Assembly (NCBI RefSeq): GCF_037392515.1
Contig: NC_090291.1
Coordinates: forward strand, 34,290,501-34,354,500
Direction: 5' to 3'
DNA: 64,000 nucleotides
Origin: Haliotis asinina
Lineage: Eukaryota; Mollusca; Gastropoda; Lepetellida; Haliotidae
Part shown: positions 25,531 to 37,400 of the stretch, in pieces
How the letters are laid out: every line of letters starts with the position of its first letter
Numbering within the stretch: the first letter of the stretch is position 1
Notes under the pieces: model-generated
Database searches by the model: none
What the model was told of the DNA's origin: nothing
Seen by the model: the letters and a program-made list of their open reading frames with translations, nothing else
Position numbers and translations under genes: made by a program

Positions 25531-26600
25531 TTGCAGTGAACCGTCACCTTGTAAGAGGGCGGACGTACGCCTGCTGTTTACAGTTAAATCTCGGGATCAC
25601 CTTAGCGATGGTCACGATCCCCTACGATCGTGACACAGTATTACGAAGGACTGTAAACAATTCTCCAAATCAAATGGACCATGAGTATAGTGGATAGGAA
25701 ACTCACTGAATGAAAAGAACGTGTGTGAGCACTGGGGCACTGCGACGCAAAATTCATAGCCACTTGAATCATTTAGTGATAGAGACAATGAAATCTCAAC
25801 GTTGGTAAGATGATTACGTGAATATCTTGTCACTGAATGAACGCTCGTAGGATTCACAGCCATTCGAGACGCTCTCCTCATCAGGTGCTGACTGAAACTG
25901 AAAGCATGCAGACGCCTCCCGCCTCCGTGTCCTTTCGTTTACCGCTTGTGCGAGACAGATTACTACAGTTATCTGCACTGTCCCATTACATATGCCCAAA
26001 GAAGACCAACGACGGCAGTACTAACAAGCACGATAAGCTACGACTGTGACAAAAACGGAACTGCCCTACAAAGACCCAGAAACGTTCGGCTCCCGTCAGC
26101 CAGTCAGGAGAACCGCTGAAAAAAGTGAGTAAACATGAATGCAATCGTCAACTGACTTGACTCCATGACAAGATCATACTCGTTCAAGAACGCATAGACA
26201 CCATGCACACTCTACATCAGTGCGTTAGAGTTTGTTGAACCCATGGACGATTCCACCAGCACTGTCGCCAGTGGACCACCATCACAACAATAGATGCCAT
26301 GCCTCGGTGATGCTTCACAACGGCTCCTTTCAGGGCCGTCCACCTCGCTCGATAGAATACCCGAGTACAACAACAACAAAGAAACACACACGGAACTCTG
26401 GGTAGGAGAGTGAGGGGACGCCATCTTGACCCCGACGTGACGTCATGCGCATATACCGGAACCAGAAGTGACTTCATCGCAATACGTAAGCACATATCGG
26501 AACCAGAAGCTCGCAATATCTCCTTTGACCGGAAGTGGCGTGTCACGGGACCAGAAGTACCACCATCTTGAAAAAGACTCTTGGGAGACGTTGTTCGCTG
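25430..26600. promoter_or_regulatory. CpG-rich block with CRE, ETS and YY1-like motifs
   Basis: TGACGTCA occurs at 25485-25492 and 26438-26445, with a half-site at 25497. CCGGAAGTG (ETS) lies at 26529-26537, and CCATCTTG (reverse of the YY1 core CAAGATGG) at 26421-26428 and 26563-26570. TGCGCATA near 26445 is NRF1-like. On the minus strand, CAAGATGGCGTCC places an ATG at 26424 that opens a 70-codon frame beginning MASPHSPTQ. This resembles a housekeeping promoter with a YY1-type start, probably firing leftward, but no downstream coding exon could be tied to it. Confidence 0.4.
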
Positions 26601-27602
26601 CTCACAGATAAAAGCTCGGTTCTGACATCTCCGTTCATTTTTATTAAGCATGTTTTCCCAAAATCTTGAGGCAGATAAAAGAGTGTCTCCAACTCATCCA
26701 TTAACTATATAGATTTTAGGGTACCTTCTTCGTGCCAAAGCGACGTTGTCTCTTTGTTGCCCATTTCAAGTATGTGCAGTAATTGTTGCATATAGTGTCG
26801 ATCTATAAATCGTTCTTCGCATTTTGTTAATGTAATGGTTGTTATAATCAATTAACGAGTTTCAGTATGGACAAAAAGCTTTAGAGATACGTGGAATGTA
26901 AACCATATGGGTTCTCAAAAAAGGAATTCCTAGAAGTTTTGAAATCTAATTTGCCTTGTAGACATTTCATAACTTCTCGATTGGGCTCTATTGGGCCAAA
27001 TAAATTTTACACCTGTACATGCATTAAGATTCGGACTAACAGTTCACAAGACTGTGGGGCAAAAGGGATTGCTTCAACTTTGCGAGCAATATTTCCCCAG
27101 CCTCATGTGTTTACATTTCAGAACTTTTAATATGGAGGTAAACTCGAGCATGATCCTTTCACCTTTCATAGATGGAAAGTACATGTTGTTCTCAGTCAGT
27201 GCTGAGGTCATCTCCAGAACACATTTTATGTCAATATGCGTTCCGAAAGATAACTAAGACAGTTTTTACGAAGTCATTAAATTTGTCGCTTGCATATACG
27301 ATGCAATAGGTTAATAAATTGTCATTTTAATTTCTTCTCTTGAAGAGCTTTGTCTATTTTTTTTTTCAGGTTATGTTGCCTTTATCTTTAGGATTTTTGC
27401 GGAACGAGCATACTCCGTTGAACCTCAAAACGCCTTAAGTGTTTACGTTGAATGATATAGTACACGATACCCTATGATATCGTCAGGTCACAAGTGTGGA
27501 AAGCATACTGCCATCTTCCCATAACAACGTGAATGAGCTGTTAAACTGAGTTGAATTGAACACATATGCTATATAGGCATGGGAATGTAAAAACATTTGT
27601 GT

Positions 27603-27730
27603 GTGAGCAATATCATGGCGGAGTACACCAGAAATGGGCTCCATGCATTTTACCTATGTGGGGAAAAGAACCGGATCTTCGGCATGACGAACGAATGCTT
27701 TAACCACTAGGCTATTCAACCATCCCAATA
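27603..27730 (-). repeat. SINE-B copy
   Basis: GAGCAATATCATGGCGGAGT and ACACCAGAAATGGGCTCCAT, then the reversed tRNA-like head CTTTAACCACTAGGCTATTC. Confidence 0.85.
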
Positions 27731-27832
27731 AACGTTTGTGCCAGTACATCAAGATATACGGCCCGGAACATGCTGATTGCAAATACTGCTGTCGATTTGG
27801 GAACATGATTGTTGACGATTGATACTTATAAA

Positions 27833-27876
27833 TATACTGAGTCAAAAAAAAAAAAAGAGAAACTTCACATTTTTTC
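27833..27876. repeat. Isolated Tc1-like terminal repeat
   Basis: TATACTGAGTC, a poly-A stretch and GAAACTTCACA match, in inverted orientation, the right end of the Tc1 relic (TGTGAAGTTTC...ACTCAGTATA at 30378-30404). No transposase lies beside it, so it is a solo end or a MITE remnant. Confidence 0.6.
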
Positions 27877-29130
27877 TCCAGGGCACTATAAAAGAACATG
27901 AGATGGTAAGAAGGTTAACTTGTTATTATTTCATTGCTGAGATCTGTGTGATGTATTCGATACACTGGCAGTGCCACAATCAGTTTCATTAGGCTACACC
28001 GGGTATTCCAAAACAGAATGTCAAGTTACATGAATAAAAATTCGAAATTTCTCAGTTCAGTATTGTGTATGGCCGCTCCGCGCATTCACCACTGCCAAAT
28101 GTAACAATTACAAAATACATAATAAGGTTAAAATACTTAATAAGGTTAAATACATAAGTACAAAATACACAAATTGTAAAAGTGTGCTGGAAATATAAAC
28201 TATTTTAACATGTCTTGTCTTGTTTATCTGTTTGGGATCAATTTAGAACACCTTAAACAATAATACAATTGTCAGTAAAAAGGTTTACATTTTTACAAGT
28301 CCATGATGTATTCAAAGTAACCACTGGGTCATGGGTCGAAAGTAGTTCCTATGCAAATTAGTCAAGTTTTAATGAGGTCAGGCCTGCTGTCTTGTCCCTG
28401 GTTTCTATTGGCTGAAGATGTGCAGCATCTTGATTGGATGTTGAATTTAGTTGCATTTGGAAAGTGTGAAGTTTGTTCACTTGCTGTCTTTCTCCCAAGT
28501 GGGAAGGTGATTTGAAAGTCATGTGAAGAGGATATTGACTTTGGTGGATTTCAGGTTGGTTATATTTGATTTTACAGAAAAGGAATAAACTGCAAAAATA
28601 TGTTCAATTGTTGAAAGGTTAATTGAGTATTTATTGTAAATGAATTTATGCATTTGGTGGAGGTATATTTTGACTCAGGGTTAAAGTTGTTGGTGTTGAT
28701 AATTTCACTTCCAATTGATTTAGATTAATGTTTAGATTTGATTCAGATTAGAGTCCAAACAGATTGTACGTTTACTGTTCTGGTGAGAATTAGCATTTCC
28801 ATGCTAATTGCGGCATACATATTTTAGGTCCTTGGAGGGTGTATTTTGGTGCCTCACAACATGTGCTCAGTTGATGCAAGTTGTCCCATAGATGGTAAGA
28901 CAAGCTGATATGTTACTGTGTCTGGAAGATGCCAAAAGTTTGTCATAAGTGCACTTCTAGGAGTCTTGTGTAACTGAACCTTTAATTTTGTGATATCCAT
29001 TTATTTGAGTTATTTGTATATGTTTAGTGGTAGAACAATTATCTGAACAAAGTGCAATGTCTTGGATGTGATAAAGGGTAATTTTGACGGAGACTAATAT
29101 ATTTGTACACATTGTTTCAGACTTGTATTA

Positions 29131-30405
29131 TTAGTCAACAAAAGAAATAAAACGAACTACAGCCTCAACGGAGCTTGGTTTTCTGTGGTCGAGCCATTCC
29201 CGTTACAAACACCGTCTCATCGACTGCCTGATGCTTGTGAACACGTGGTTGGGGATTCTGCGCCATTGCTCTTGCGAAGGCAGCACCAAGTTCCTGCAAA
29301 TTCTGAGGTTGGTTCCTAAGACCACTAAACATTCTCCCAAGTGCATCCCAAACGTGCTCTATTGGATTAATAAGGTCAGGGGACCTCGATGGCCAGTCCA
29401 TGACGTTGATTTCAGAGTTTTGAAGGACATTTTGCGTCAACATCGCGGTATGCCACCAAGCATTAACATGCTGGAAGTGTAGACCTGGGCCACGAGCCGC
29501 CATGAACGAGTTCAGGGGTGAGCACCTGGTCGCGGTATGCAGCAGCTGTGAGGTTTCTACGGATGACCAGAAGTCGGGAACGGTTGTTCCCACAGAAGGC
29601 ACCCCACACCATGCAACTTCACCCCCGAATCTGTCGACTTCCTGTACACACCACTGGCCATACCGTTCACGACGTCGTCTCCAGACTCTATGCCTGCTGT
29701 CCCCGAATCCAAGGATAAACCTGGATTCATCGCTGAAGACGACTCGATTCCAGTCTTTCTGAGTTGATGAAACGACGTCAATATTGGCCCACGATATGGA
29801 TGTCGAGAATGGATATTGGCAGCCCGCAACCGATTTCGAATGGTCTTTGAGGACAGTCGGCCTCTAAACACCTCAGCGCTGGTTCGTGTAGTCGGCAGAA
29901 ATCTGTCACGTAGGTGACGTAGGTCGAATTGACGTAGACGACCCGACCTTGGGCGACCAGAAGTGGTGCCAGTTTGTTGTAGACGACCTCGCAAGTCATA
30001 CACAGTATGACGGCTGCATCCCATTGCTCTTGCGACGTCAATAACTGATCTTCTCGCTTGCACCATGCCAACGGCACGTTCTCTTTCAACATTTGTACAA
30101 TCGTGGCTTTTAAAGTACCGTTAGAACTGTGGTTTAAACGTGTTTTCTCAATTCTTGAGGCCAATGCAAACACATGCAAATGAAGAAAATCGAAGATCAC
30201 ATGATCGATTGCACGTGCAAAACCTGATTTGGCACTAACGTCATTTGCACGACGAATGGATAGGTTTGAGTGGGATTTGCTAACGTTTTACTAGAGTCGA
30301 AAGATAGGGATCCCATTTCGGATACATAGATGTATTATCAGAGAAACATTATTCATTATTTAAAAAAATTACTTTTTGTGAAGTTTCTTTTTTCACTCAG
30401 TATAT
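29131..30405 (-). mobile_element. Tc1/mariner-superfamily transposon, inactive
   Basis: About 1.27 kb, the normal size of a Tc1 element. The right end ACTCAGTATA with a TA dinucleotide is clear. The left end (GTCAACAAAAGAAATAAAAC, near 29135) is a diverged inverted match. It holds one transposase gene with several breaks. Confidence 0.85.
29165..30066 (-). pseudogene. Tc1-like transposase, broken
   Basis: The N-terminal helix-turn-helix lies in one frame (ARAMGCSRHTVYDLRGRLQ, then RHPYRGPILT). The first catalytic Asp (VVFSDESRF, near 29730) lies in a second, and the C-terminus (VMDWPSRSPDL, then NPIEHVWDALGR, near 29350-29400) in a third. The second catalytic Asp, normally in a DNARxH block, is Val here (FQHVNAWWH), and an extra Ile codon splits DLNP before the catalytic Glu. 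Frameshifts plus the lost Asp make it non-functional. Confidence 0.92.
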
Positions 30406-31097
30406 TAACAAGCTTTTTACTCAGTATATTAAAAAGCTAATGGACCGCAAACCGTGCTGACTTGCGAGACAGTTGGGGGAAAGTCTCGATGGCAGGTGCC
30501 TCCGCTTCTCCATTGGCATCGAGACGTCATTTCAGCACTGTTCCCTTGAAACATTAGCGGAACAAAAATGAAGTTGAAGATCTCCCACGCGTTCCAACGC
30601 CAAGACAAGACAGGTGGATTTAGGTAACCCTGCAGTGGAGGCTGACTACTAAAACCGTACATGAATGACATCAGCTAAGCAATCTACTCATAGGGACTAC
30701 ATGAAGATAGATTAATTTTTTCTGAACATTGATCTTGGGTGATATATCAAATAGTATTTTTCTTCGGTAAGAAACTTAAAAATGAACTTTAATGCATTTT
30801 CTGTAACGTGAATTTATTTCACTAAATTGCTTGAAAGAAATGATTTTCGATTTCACTGAAAGCATAAAGATTCTTTTATCCTGTGTCTGTGTGTGTGTTC
30901 TCAAAAACGCACGTTTTTGAAAGCCCAGGAATTTAAACTGAATTCAGCAAGAGATGTAATATGCTTTTCAGTATATTGATTGCTGTGGAGGAAATCATTC
31001 CAAACAGGTTGCTTCCCACACTGGTCTTCCCAGATAAAACATTTGAACACTTCATGCATGGCACTAAGAGGCGTCGTTATTGACAGCGTCACAAAAA

Positions 31098-31110
31098 CTT
31101 ATAATATAGG
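31098..31110 (+). promoter_or_regulatory. TATA-like box of the PAN-CCP-galectin gene
   Basis: CTTATAATATAGG lies about 40-50 bp before the ATG at 31148, which would put the transcription start near 31130. Suggestive spacing only. Confidence 0.35.
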
Positions 31111-31147
31111 AGTGCCAGTGGGAGCGTGGCAGTTGAAGATCAAGGCG

Positions 31148-31459
31148 ATGCAAATGTCTAACCATAGCAAATTTGTTCTCTTAATATTAGGAATCATGAA
31201 GTTCGTCAGTGGTGACAACTGTTTGGACGTGTATTCTGTACTTCAGCATGACATGTACATGGAACACCAGGTGTTCAGAAAGTTCTGGAGTCAGTCTCCT
31301 TACGCATGTGCATCAGAATGCCTCATGTCTTCAGCATGTCTGTCCTTTGGATTTGAGAAGAAAACGCACACCTGCCTCGTCAACAGTAAAAGTAGTGATA
31401 CTGCTAACGTTGTTCACAGAACGGGATTCCTCTTCAGTGATATTCAACACTGGCCAAAG
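31148..31459 (+). CDS. Lectin exon 1: signal peptide and PAN/apple domain
   Basis: The start at 31148 (or the second ATG at 31154) puts the hydrophobic stretch FVLLILGIM where a signal peptide needs it. The frame stays open back to 30980, but that upstream part has no protein-like features and carries the TATA-like box. The CxxxC-x5-C-x11-C spacing is typical of PAN/apple. The donor GTTGGT is weak but gives the only matching phase (0). Confidence 0.82.
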
Positions 31460-34400
31460 GTTGGTGTTGGTTGACTTTTTCATTAATTACAGGTCACCAT
31501 GCCCAGAATGTCGCCAATATTTATCTCACTACAAAAGCCCTGTTCCTGAAAATGATAAAAAATATCTAACATTTATCTTTGATTGCCGACGTGACTCGAA
31601 ATCTAACTCATCCATTCATGTGTTTCATATTTGGATACCTGCAGAGACCATCAAATATAGGAACAGTAACTCCAAAAGGCAATATGGAAAAGGAATGATT
31701 TATTTATGTGTACCTCTTTATGGTGAATAACAAAACGTTTCGGGGTGTACGCTCGCTCTTTCGCTTCGGCGTTATTCACCATAAAGAAGTTGACACGCAT
31801 TAATCTTGCTTTTGTTTGTGCAATATGCCCTTCAAAGATATAAATGTATTTGCCTGACAGTAGAAATAGATAGAACTGTGGGATTTAAATGATCTGTAAC
31901 AACCTTCCTTCGTTATCCCACAAGAAGGTTACCATCAGGATCAAGTATTTACTTTTCAGAATTTAACATTTTTCGATGTCTGGAGGTTGAGGTGTGTCGA
32001 TTCGTTGGATTTATATACACAACACGAAAACATGCTTTTTGAACGACATGTATAAACGTGTACGGACTCTTTTCTTTCAAGTCTCTCTCTGGACGGTGTG
32101 CTCAAATAACATGTCACGACAACACCGGCTGTGAAGTAACTCGACTTGGCCTTGCAAGATGTGCTCAAGGTAACCAATGTTCTTCTAATGCCTCAACTAC
32201 CTTTAGCAAGTGCATTCCAGACGTGGGGTAATTAGAATTTGTAATTGTAACTAAATGTAATTAATTACAAAAGATCTATGTAATCGCATTGGATTTGTAA
32301 CTAAATGTTCAAAATACAATTTTGAACTGTAATTTTGCTTAAGTAAATTCTCAGTGAAATTATTTTTTTTATTACTTTCTCAATTACACCAATTTACATC
32401 TCACTTTTATATATTTTGGTGGTCATAGGGAAACCCATGCAGTTATATGCTTTACAAGACATTATTTTCACAGCATTTTGTACACCAAAGTATCAGCACT
32501 CATTGTCCCACAAAAGGCCTTAATATATTCCTTGCCTAGAATACAGGCGTTTGCTACACTAATTTCTGTTACGGTTGACAATTTGTCGTGACAAAAGGTA
32601 TAAGAAATCCCCTCAGAACCAGCAAAACATAACACAGACAAGTCTAAAATATTCTGTAAAATGTATTGACCAAGGAGAAAGATACAACGATTCACAACTG
32701 AGGTTTCTAGTACAATGCAGATTAGTCAAATCTAAAGTAATGGGTCACAAATATAATATCAACTCACCAAAGTCTTGGTTTTCAGTGAGAAACATTTGAC
32801 GTCAAGTCTTATCACCAGGAAATGCGAAGAAATAATTCTAGTGATGAGAGAGAGAGTGAGAGAGGGAGAGAGTGAGAGAGAGAGTGAGAGAGAGAGAGAG
32901 AGAGTGAGAGAGAGAGAGTGAGAGAGAGAGAATGAGAGAGAGAATGAGAGAGAGAATGAGAATGAATCTGTGGTCAAGTCGCCAAATTAGATTATTCATA
33001 GAAATAACTGGACATTATATCTGTAAACGGCACTTAGAGTACGTCACACTCAGGTGTAAGCAGGTTACAGGTCGACACACAGCTGAGAATATCCCGCAGC
33101 ATTATGAAGAAACAGTGGTTACCGTAAACCTGAGCAGTAAGATCAAAAACATTGTAACGGACCATGCTTGCAACATTATTTATGCTGAATAAAGCCTTCA
33201 GAGTCCACCTGCCAAGTTTTGTGGAAGGAAGTCCAGGTGATAAGAGAGGCAGTGAAGAAGAGAGCCTGTCAGACAACAAGGTGGACACATCAGATGCTTA
33301 TGACTAAATTCCAGAGCTGCTTCACCCACACCTTACAGCTGACTGTACGTGATGGACTTGGGGAATGTTTGCAGATCAACAAAATCATTGTCAGGGCCTT
33401 TAATATTGTGTCCCGTGTGATGAGATCAACTTTTGCCCCTGAGATCCTTGCGGATGAAAGAAAACTAAAAAGTCCAACACAGACAAGATGGAATTCACAG
33501 TTAAGGATGATAAAGTAAATGCGGGATGTCAGAGAGGAGTAACTTGAAAAAGTACATGTCTCAAGTCTCACAAAGTATGAGAGAAACATTGTGACGTTGC
33601 TGACATTCTAACGCCATTGCAGAGGTCACACATCTGCAGGGACAGAACATTGTCACAACGAGTCTTATCGTGCCATGTGTGAAATGACTAAAATCCCAAA
33701 CTGACATTATTACATCAAAATACAACAACAGGTTTGTTAAGAGTTTCTGTCATCAAGAGACTTTCCCCCGAGGAATCAAACGATGGTTGTGTGATGGCTA
33801 GCACCCTTGACCAAGGTCCAAGCTGACCTGGTGCAGTAGTCAAGAAGTCAAAAGTGCAGACTTCATCTCGTAGAACCGTCCCGACGGAAGAAGATGATAT
33901 GCCGTCACCACCTAAGAAGAGCGCCAAACTCTTCAGCTACATGAAGAGCAAACCTGTAATCAGGCCATCAGTGCCTGCAGAGCGAGAGGTCAAGGAATAT
34001 CTGGCACAGCCAACCAGTGGAGAAAGCTGCAACCTCCTGCGAAGGAAATTTGCCAAGGAATACCTGGCAATCGTCAGCCCAGTTGAGAGGTTATTTAGTG
34101 TTGCTGTGAGGACATTAAGGCCTGAGAGAGGCAGGCTGAGCAGCACAACACTTGAGACGACATTGATGATGATCAAGTCCACTGGATATATCCTGAAGAA
34201 AATCTGTGTTATGTTAGTCTGCTACAACACCTTTGTGAGCAAAGGTGTGAAAGTTAGTAGGACTTCCGACTAATGACAATGGACACATTAAACAAAAAAA
34301 CGGAAAGGGGAAATAGATCTATGTATTGAACAATCCTAATTTTGCATTTTGCATGACAAAATGTGATTTGGTTTTAGTGACCACTGTTTACCAACATCGA

Positions 34401-37400
34401 TGCCGAGTTGATTATTGAAATACAGAACTATATGTTTTGTTTTTGTTGTGTGCAATGTTATTTATAATGTAATGTAATTAATTACATTAATTGTAATTGT
34501 AATCGGGGAGAATCAAAGTAATTGCAATTTAATTACATTTCAAAGTATTTGAACCCATGTCTGGTGCATTCAGGAGGTTCGTTTTGCATAGTTCCAGTGC
34601 ATGATTTGGATTGGATGCTACATGGCGTTTTTTATTTATAGTTGACAAAAATAAATAATACATTTTGTGTTATATATGTGCATTCCCAGAAACACAAGTG
34701 ATCGGATTACACGTAGATGCAGTGTAAAGATACTAACAGGGATGGCAATTTTCCGCCAGTTTGCGGAAATCCAGTTTAAACGCAAATCAATCGATCCTAG
34801 ACCGTGTTAGGAACCTGTGGCCCCAAACCCCAGCTGATTTTCAGCTAAATTCACTTCACACATTGCCATCGCTGTACTGAATAGGAATGGAATGGTATCG
34901 CCACGTTTCATAGAATCAAAAGTCTGAGTGTGAGCATTCCCGTGTGCTGTTCTGTGCCTCTATCAACAAAATTGGAGTAATGACAACTTTAGGATGAATC
35001 ATTCCCTTCGAGTCTTTTGGGGTGTTTTGTCATTTGGATTTCTAGTCAGACAAATATCAAGTGGAATACATGTATTATAGGAGATTGTATTTCCAACACA
35101 TGACGGTTACTTTTTGTGTGAAGAGTTCCAAGGGTGTGGTCATCCTCCGGAAGTAACTGGTGCCAGCATCACGTATGATGGTCACTATCAGGGAGCTGTG
35201 GCGACCTACTCATGTGACCCTGACTTCAGAATCTGCTACCAGACCGTCACCAGCACCTGTCTGTCATCTGGATTGTGGGAGAGTCTGGCAGGTCTTTGTC
35301 GACAGTACAAGTGGCACGATCCGGTAAGATACTATTTTCGTCTGATCGTTTCAGGATCTTTCGTTGAACACAAACTCACCATTAATCCTCAACTGTACCA
35401 CCTCCACGACCGTCTTTCGGGGTAGGCTGCTACCAAGCAGCCTATACATAGTGTGTTTGAGTTAAAGTGAGAACGATGAATGATTACATAAATCGAAATA
35501 GGGATACGTCACGTCGCTCGTCACGCCAAAGACCAGGGTTCGATTCCCTACGTGAGTACAATGAGCAACGCCCATTTCTGGTGTCCCCCGCAGTGACATG
35601 GCTGTAATATTGCTGAAAGTGGCATAAAACAGAACTCATTCACTCAGTATATCGCGGATCACATTCAGCCTTGGTCATATTGTCAACTTCGTACCCAGAA
35701 TCGCCTGTGTTGTAGCCTACTGTCACCACTAAGGGAAGGGCGGTAGCTTGATGCAAGTCATCACGTACCTAGTATCTTCGATCTACCTGATTGCCTCCGT
35801 GGTGTAGTGGTTAAAGCGTTCGCCCGGAGAGCGGATGATCGCGGGTTCGGTCCTTGGCCACGTCATACCAACAGACGATAAAACATGGTACCTGTCTGGC
35901 GCTCGGCATTAATGGGCTCGGAGTCAATAAATTGTGTCAGAGTGGGAATGGTCTCCCAGTGAGCTACCACTCTAAAACCAGCTCAAGTCTAGGCTGGTAC
36001 AAGCAGCCACGCACACACACATGCATGCACGTCGTCATATGAGCGGCGTTAAACGCCATTTCGCCATGCTACCTTGTTCTACTTCGTCTAAATCGTACTC
36101 CTCGGCCACACATCCCTTCCTGACTATTATTGGACAGCAAATGATACCTTTAGTTAGGAATAAGACCTGATTGTTGGCCAAGCTTGATGCCTTGTCTTGA
36201 CTTGTCTTAACGTGGCTTGTCAAGCGGCAAAACACAACATTCAAATTACATATCAGTCTGAATTCTACTTTTGGTGCAGTGATTCCGTTCATTTCTATCA
36301 ATTGTCATTTGTTGAAATAAATCAGCCTTCGTTCCACACAAACAATAATACACAACAAATAACTCTTTATTAATGAAACAGGGAATTGTGAAATGTACTG
36401 GTACGTCTGTTGCAGATCAAAGGCAGGTTTTCATTTCCGTGTGGTCCATCCAGCAAGTTCCGGCTGGTATTCATTGGGACGCCGACAGAAGCTACAAAGT
36501 AAAGAATACACACTTTGAATTATATTGTTAAAATAATTTACACATTTAGTCGTATTTCAACCGCCGTCTGTATATGTTCGGTATACATGTAAATCTTGCC
36601 AAAATAATTTACAAATTAAGAAAAGAAAAGATCGTTCCCTGAAGATCCCGCGTAGAGTAGGTCTTCAGCAACCCATGCTTGCCACAAAAAGCTACAATGC
36701 ATATTGTAAGAGGTGACTAACGGGATCGGACGGCCAGTCTCGTTGACTTGGTTGACACATGTCATCGGTTCCCAGTTGAGCAATCGATGCTCATGCTGTT
36801 GATCACTGGATTGTCGGGTACAAACGTGATAATATACAGACCGCCGCTAAATAGCTGAAATATTTTTCACTCAAGAACAATGAATAATCAACGAATAGTC
36901 CAGGTAAGAATATGTTTGGCCATACAGTGGGTAACTACGAGCACCAAAACTAAACTACATGTAACTGCACAAGTGGATGAGTGCATTCATTCCCATGATG
37001 GCAAGATTGTGAAAAGTATATTGCTGTCATTTGCTCTCTGGACAGTTTCTTGTTTTAATATAAACGAAATTTGCTATATTAAGTTAAACTAGTGCACAAA
37101 TATGAACTGATTCATTTTATTTATCTCTCACTTGCAAATAGGGAATCAAGATTGCAAAAGAACCATTAAATTTGTGACTCATTTGCAAATTGAGCATCAA
37201 GATTACGATGATTTTATGTGTCATTCTTTTGCAGATGGAGTATCAAGATTGCAAAAGAATCATTTTATTTGTGACTCATTTGCACAGGCATCATCAAGAT
37301 TGTGAAAAAATCATTTATTGATCACTAATCTGCACATGAAGTATCAAGACTGCGAAAGAATCATTTTATTTATCACTCATTTGCAGATCGGGTATCAAGA

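Larger units (their letters stand above)
26660..29130. other. No gene recognised; one SINE-B and an isolated Tc1-like end
   Basis: AT-rich. Contains the SINE-B at 27603 and a Tc1-type end at 27833. CCAAT-like ATTGGCT/GATTGGAT elements near 28410-28440 may be incidental. Confidence 0.4.
32218..34563 (+). mobile_element. Complete hAT transposon in lectin intron 2
   Basis: 2346 bp with inverted ends CAGACGTGGG and (inverted right end) CAGACATGGG, flanked by the exact 8-bp target duplication GTGCATTC (32210-32217 and 34564-34571). Subterminal TAATTGTAATT-type repeats sit at both ends. It starts 48 bp after the exon-2 donor and is read in the same direction as the host gene. Confidence 0.96.

Noticed and set aside
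32759..32977. 72-codon Ser/Leu-repeat frame on the minus strand
   Set aside because: It is the (GA)n microsatellite inside the hAT element.
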